From Burkholderiaceae bacterium (GTDB taxonomy: Bacteria > Pseudomonadota > Gammaproteobacteria > Burkholderiales > Burkholderiaceae_E), in contig JADJVQ010000024.1 of NCBI GenBank assembly GCA_016710525.1, forward strand, positions 49,052 to 113,051: a stretch of DNA of 64,000 nucleotides. Direction: 5' to 3'. Position 1 is the first letter of the stretch; every line of letters starts with the position of its first letter. Positions 61,632-64,000 of this stretch are shown here, one piece after another. Under the pieces are notes generated by a model that had not been told where the DNA came from, ran no database searches, and saw nothing but the letters and a program-made list of their open reading frames with translations. Position numbers and translations under genes: made by a program.

Positions 61632-62636
61632 ATGACTGTCAACGGGTCTCCCGCTCGAACGCCTCCTTCGCATCATCTGCCGCGGCTGCGCTATCGGCCG
61701 ATGCGCGCCGCCGATCTGACCGAATGCCTCTCGCTGCTGCCCGACTACGCCGGCCTGACGCCCGCGCAGCAGGCGCGCATGCCCGCCCTGTGGGCCAGGC
61801 TGGTCGCCGAACCCTCGATCCTCGCCGGTGTCATCGAAGACACCGCACTGCCCGAGGGCGAACGCCTGCAGGGTTGGGGCGCGACGATGGTCCTGCCGTC
61901 GACGATGGTGAAGGCACTGAATCTCGAGACCGGCGCAAGCGCCTACGTGGCGCGGCGCGTTTATGCGGCGCTGCTCTGCGACGAGATGCAGCCCCCGAGC
62001 GACCGCGAAATCGGCCTGCTCAATGCCAGCGGCGAGCTGGTTCTGCTCATCCTGCACTTCTCGATGCGGCACAACGACTTTTTCGATCCGTACGTGTCCA
62101 AGGTGATCGCCACGGCCAACGACGCGTTCCGGGCTTTCCACGACGGCTACAACCTGCGGGCCATCTTCTACGAGAACAGTGCTGCCGCAGAGCCGGTGGC
62201 GCGGACCAGCGGCTTCGACACGCACCGCCTGGTCGACCACGACGCGCTGCAGGTTCTCGCGCCCGAGGTCCGGCCCGCGCTGTACTCGCTCACCCGCGAA
62301 GCGGCACGCCAGCGCGTGCCGGGAACGCCCGCGCGCAACTGTTTCGAACACCAGCCGCCGCGCTTTCGGCTGAACGCGTCGCAACGGCGCCTGCTGTGGC
62401 TCGCGCTGTTCGACGACAGCGACGAGACCCTGATGGCCCAGCTCGAGGTGTCGACCCATGGTCTGAAGAAGCTCTGGCGCGGCATCTATGACCGCATCGC
62501 CGACACCGCCGACGATTTCTTCGGCGACTCGCCCGGCGAAGACGACGGCAAGCGCGGCCCCGAGAAGCGGCGTCAGGTCCTCGCCTATGTGCGCCAGCGG
62601 ATGGAGGAGCTGCGCCCCTGGGTCGCGGGCGGCTGA
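61632..62636 (+). CDS. Two-part protein: N-terminal GNAT-like region and C-terminal HTH-like region
   Basis: A 334-residue protein I cannot place firmly. It opens YRPMRAADLTECLSLLPDYA, like the start of an acetyltransferase domain, but no acetyl-CoA loop is clear. The middle carries FSMRHNDFFDPYVSKVIATA and FRAFHDGYNLRAIFYENSAA. The C-terminal part (FRLNASQRRLLWLALFDDSD, then AQLEVSTHGLKKLWRGIYDR) resembles a LuxR/sigma-type helix-turn-helix. It may be a transcriptional regulator with a novel sensor. It lies between the methyltransferase gene and the cytochrome genes, which face it. Confidence 0.6.
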   Translation: MTVNGSPARTPPSHHLPRLRYRPMRAADLTECLSLLPDYAGLTPAQQARMPALWARLVAEPSILAGVIEDTALPEGERLQGWGATMVLPSTMVKALNLETGASAYVARRVYAALLCDEMQPPSDREIGLLNASGELVLLILHFSMRHNDFFDPYVSKVIATANDAFRAFHDGYNLRAIFYENSAAAEPVARTSGFDTHRLVDHDALQVLAPEVRPALYSLTREAARQRVPGTPARNCFEHQPPRFRLNASQRRLLWLALFDDSDETLMAQLEVSTHGLKKLWRGIYDRIADTADDFFGDSPGEDDGKRGPEKRRQVLAYVRQRMEELRPWVAGG

Positions 62637-62651
62637 GTCAGGCGCGGCCCA

Positions 62652-63242
62652 TCACTTCGCGGCCATCGGTGCCATCGGCTCAGGCACCCGATTAGTCACC
62701 GGCGGGATGCTGCGCAGGTAGGCGAAGATCGCGCCCAGGTCGGCATCGTTGAAGTGCTTGTAGGCCGGGATCGGCATCGGCGGCAGGACCTCGCGGCCGC
62801 GCCCCAGATGCCGACCGCTTCGAATCGTGCCCTTGAAATCCTTCAGGCTCCACTGCCCCAGGCCGGTCATCGCGTCCGGCGTCAGGTTGGCGCTGTAGCT
62901 GACGCCCCACGGACCGGCAAATGCCGTGTTGGTCGCCGAAGAGACGACCAGCCAGGGCCCCTCGGGCAGCCTGGGCGCTGGCGGCAGGGTCAGCGCATCG
63001 GGATGCCCCGACAGCATCCGGCTCATGTCCGGTTCCGGCCCGCTGGCGCCCATCTTCATGGGGGTGTGGCAATCGTGGCAGCCCGATGTCGTGACCAGGT
63101 AGCGGCCCCGTTCGATCTGGGCGCGCGCGGGCTTGTCCTGGGCCGACGCCGGCGATGGGAGGGAGGCGGCGAACAGCACGATGCCAGCCAGCGCGGCCAG
63201 CGATGCGCGCGCGGCGCAATGTGGGATGGGACGGTCGATCAT
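62652..63242 (-). CDS. Exported c-type cytochrome
   Basis: A 196-residue periplasmic protein. A signal peptide (LAALAGIVLFAASLPSPASA) is followed by a single heme-binding motif GCHDCHTP; the distal ligand may be the Met in PMPIPAYKHF or another Met. AIFAYLRSIPPVTNRVPEP at the end is typical of class I cytochrome c. It probably carries electrons. AGGAGAAATC precedes the ATG at 63242, which overlaps the stop of the upstream cytochrome-like gene (ATGA). Confidence 0.93.
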   Translation of the reverse strand: MIDRPIPHCAARASLAALAGIVLFAASLPSPASAQDKPARAQIERGRYLVTTSGCHDCHTPMKMGASGPEPDMSRMLSGHPDALTLPPAPRLPEGPWLVVSSATNTAFAGPWGVSYSANLTPDAMTGLGQWSLKDFKGTIRSGRHLGRGREVLPPMPIPAYKHFNDADLGAIFAYLRSIPPVTNRVPEPMAPMAAK

Positions 63243-64000
63243 GGCGATTTCTCCTGGGTGGCTGAGGCAAGTTGGTTGATCCAACGGTCGATGAGGGCCT
63301 GGCCCTCGAGATCCGGCTGGCGCGTGCCGATCGGGGGCATCTGCACCTGCGGATGGCGCGAACGCATGCGCACGCTCAGCACGCTGTGCTCGGCGGCGCC
63401 CGCCACGACGATGCGGGCATCGCCCGGCATGCCGGGCGGGCGAAAACGACTGATGACGTTCACGGTCGATCGACGCACCCGCGCGATGCTGTCGCTGCTC
63501 TCGAGCGCGTCCTGGGCCAGGCTGAGGGCCACCGGAACCGGCGCGCCCGAGTGGTTGTGGCAATGCGCGCAGTTGGCGTGCAGGTAACCCAGCGCGGCGC
63601 GTTCGAGGGCGCTGGCCGCCGCAATGCGCGGGGGCCGCGCGAGCAGCGCCGGCCTGAGATGGCGCAGCACGCCGCGGGCAACCAGCGCGTTCAGGTCGAC
63701 GCCGGACATCGGTGCCGCGTCGGCATGCGGCGCCAGCGGATCCCGATCGGGCGAAAGCTGCAGTGCACTGAAGCCCAGCACGGGCGTCGCCGCGCCCTCA
63801 TGGCAGGCCAGGCAGTCGGTGCGGGAGGGAATGTCATAACGGCCCTGCGGCGCCTGCGCCACCGCCATTCTCCGCAGGCCTGCCTCCGGCACCAGGACGG
63901 CCTCGCTGCCCGCTTCGTTCCAGACATAGGCTGCAAAGCGCCACCCGCCATCGGCCAGCCGCTCGATCAGCCGGGTTTCGATCCGGCGCCCGCCATGCGA
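63239..64000 (-). CDS. Multi-Cys cytochrome-like protein (N-terminus beyond window)
   Basis: At least 253 residues; the frame runs off the right edge. It shows TDCLACHEG, a CxxCH heme motif, and a second, CAHCHNHSG, also CxxCH. FRPPGMPGDARIVVAGAAEH and the opening HGGRRIETRLIERLADGGWR and FAAYVWNEAG resemble heme-containing proteins found beside c-type cytochromes in dehydrogenase clusters. It overlaps the next cytochrome gene by 4 bp. The signal peptide should lie outside the window. It probably forms an electron-transfer pair with its neighbour. Confidence 0.85.
   Translation of the reverse strand, partial: SHGGRRIETRLIERLADGGWRFAAYVWNEAGSEAVLVPEAGLRRMAVAQAPQGRYDIPSRTDCLACHEGAATPVLGFSALQLSPDRDPLAPHADAAPMSGVDLNALVARGVLRHLRPALLARPPRIAAASALERAALGYLHANCAHCHNHSGAPVPVALSLAQDALESSDSIARVRRSTVNVISRFRPPGMPGDARIVVAGAAEHSVLSVRMRSRHPQVQMPPIGTRQPDLEGQALIDRWINQLASATQEKSP

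Overview
The window is about 64 kb of very GC-rich, gene-dense chromosomal DNA from a proteobacterium, most likely a betaproteobacterium of the Burkholderiales. The evidence is the gene content and order: a WaaE/KdtX-like core glycosyltransferase, an O-antigen ligase and msbA strung behind a DnaE1-type dnaE; gluQ; CsbD, BON, DUF883 and DUF1328 stress proteins; CaiB-type CoA transferases; and Anbu. The strong third-position GC bias also fits. No rRNA, tRNA, CRISPR array, prophage or intact insertion sequence was recognised. The species is not determined.

Layout. (1) 1-10.6 kb is a signalling and envelope-stress block. It holds a rhodanese-fold protein lacking the catalytic cysteine that overlaps a chemotaxis transducer, then CsbD, a BON lipoprotein, a ferritin-like protein, a DUF4398/OmpA lipoprotein pair, a diguanylate cyclase, DUF883 and DUF1328 proteins, a histidine kinase with a receiver-only regulator, and a crystallin-fold protein. 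(2) 10.7-22.1 kb is a mostly leftward run: dnaE, glycosyltransferase, msbA, glycosyltransferase, O-antigen ligase, WaaE-like transferase and an AhpD-like protein. Several of these overlap by 4 bp, and a sugar-nucleotide epimerase is inserted on the other strand. Together they make and export lipopolysaccharide. (3) 22.2-31.3 kb has an EamA permease coupled to a HAD phosphatase, a flavodoxin, a pirin/LysR divergon, gluQ, an RhlE-type helicase, and a DnaQ-exonuclease/GIY-YIG (Cho-like) fusion preceded by a LexA-like box.

(4) 31.3-37.3 kb is a regulatory divergon: a MarR-GNAT fusion faces a FIST sensor translationally coupled to a hybrid histidine kinase, with a near-perfect 21-bp palindrome between them. 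A fatty acid hydroxylase follows. (5) 37.6-53.7 kb is catabolic and accessory: acyl-CoA synthetase, CoA transferase, an orphan hydrophobic protein, M20 peptidase, SRAP, HAD hydrolases, a truncated RdhA-like protein, a broken MFS gene, two alpha/beta hydrolases, an amidohydrolase and an Ldh2-type dehydrogenase. (6) 53.9-57.7 kb holds a transglutaminase-like protein coupled to Anbu, an N-formylglutamate-amidohydrolase-like protein and a NYN/LOTUS-type protein. (7) 57.8-64 kb holds an HxlR regulator, a DsbA-fold isomerase, an SDR, what looks like the head of a lost tetR gene, a small LuxR protein with a methyltransferase, and two c-type cytochromes, the last running off the right edge.

At least six genes carry an apparent single-base frameshift, three of them an extra base in a run of four G/C. 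That argues for residual indel errors in the assembly, although the RdhA/MFS locus looks genuinely decayed. All functions are inferred from sequence reading; no database search was run.
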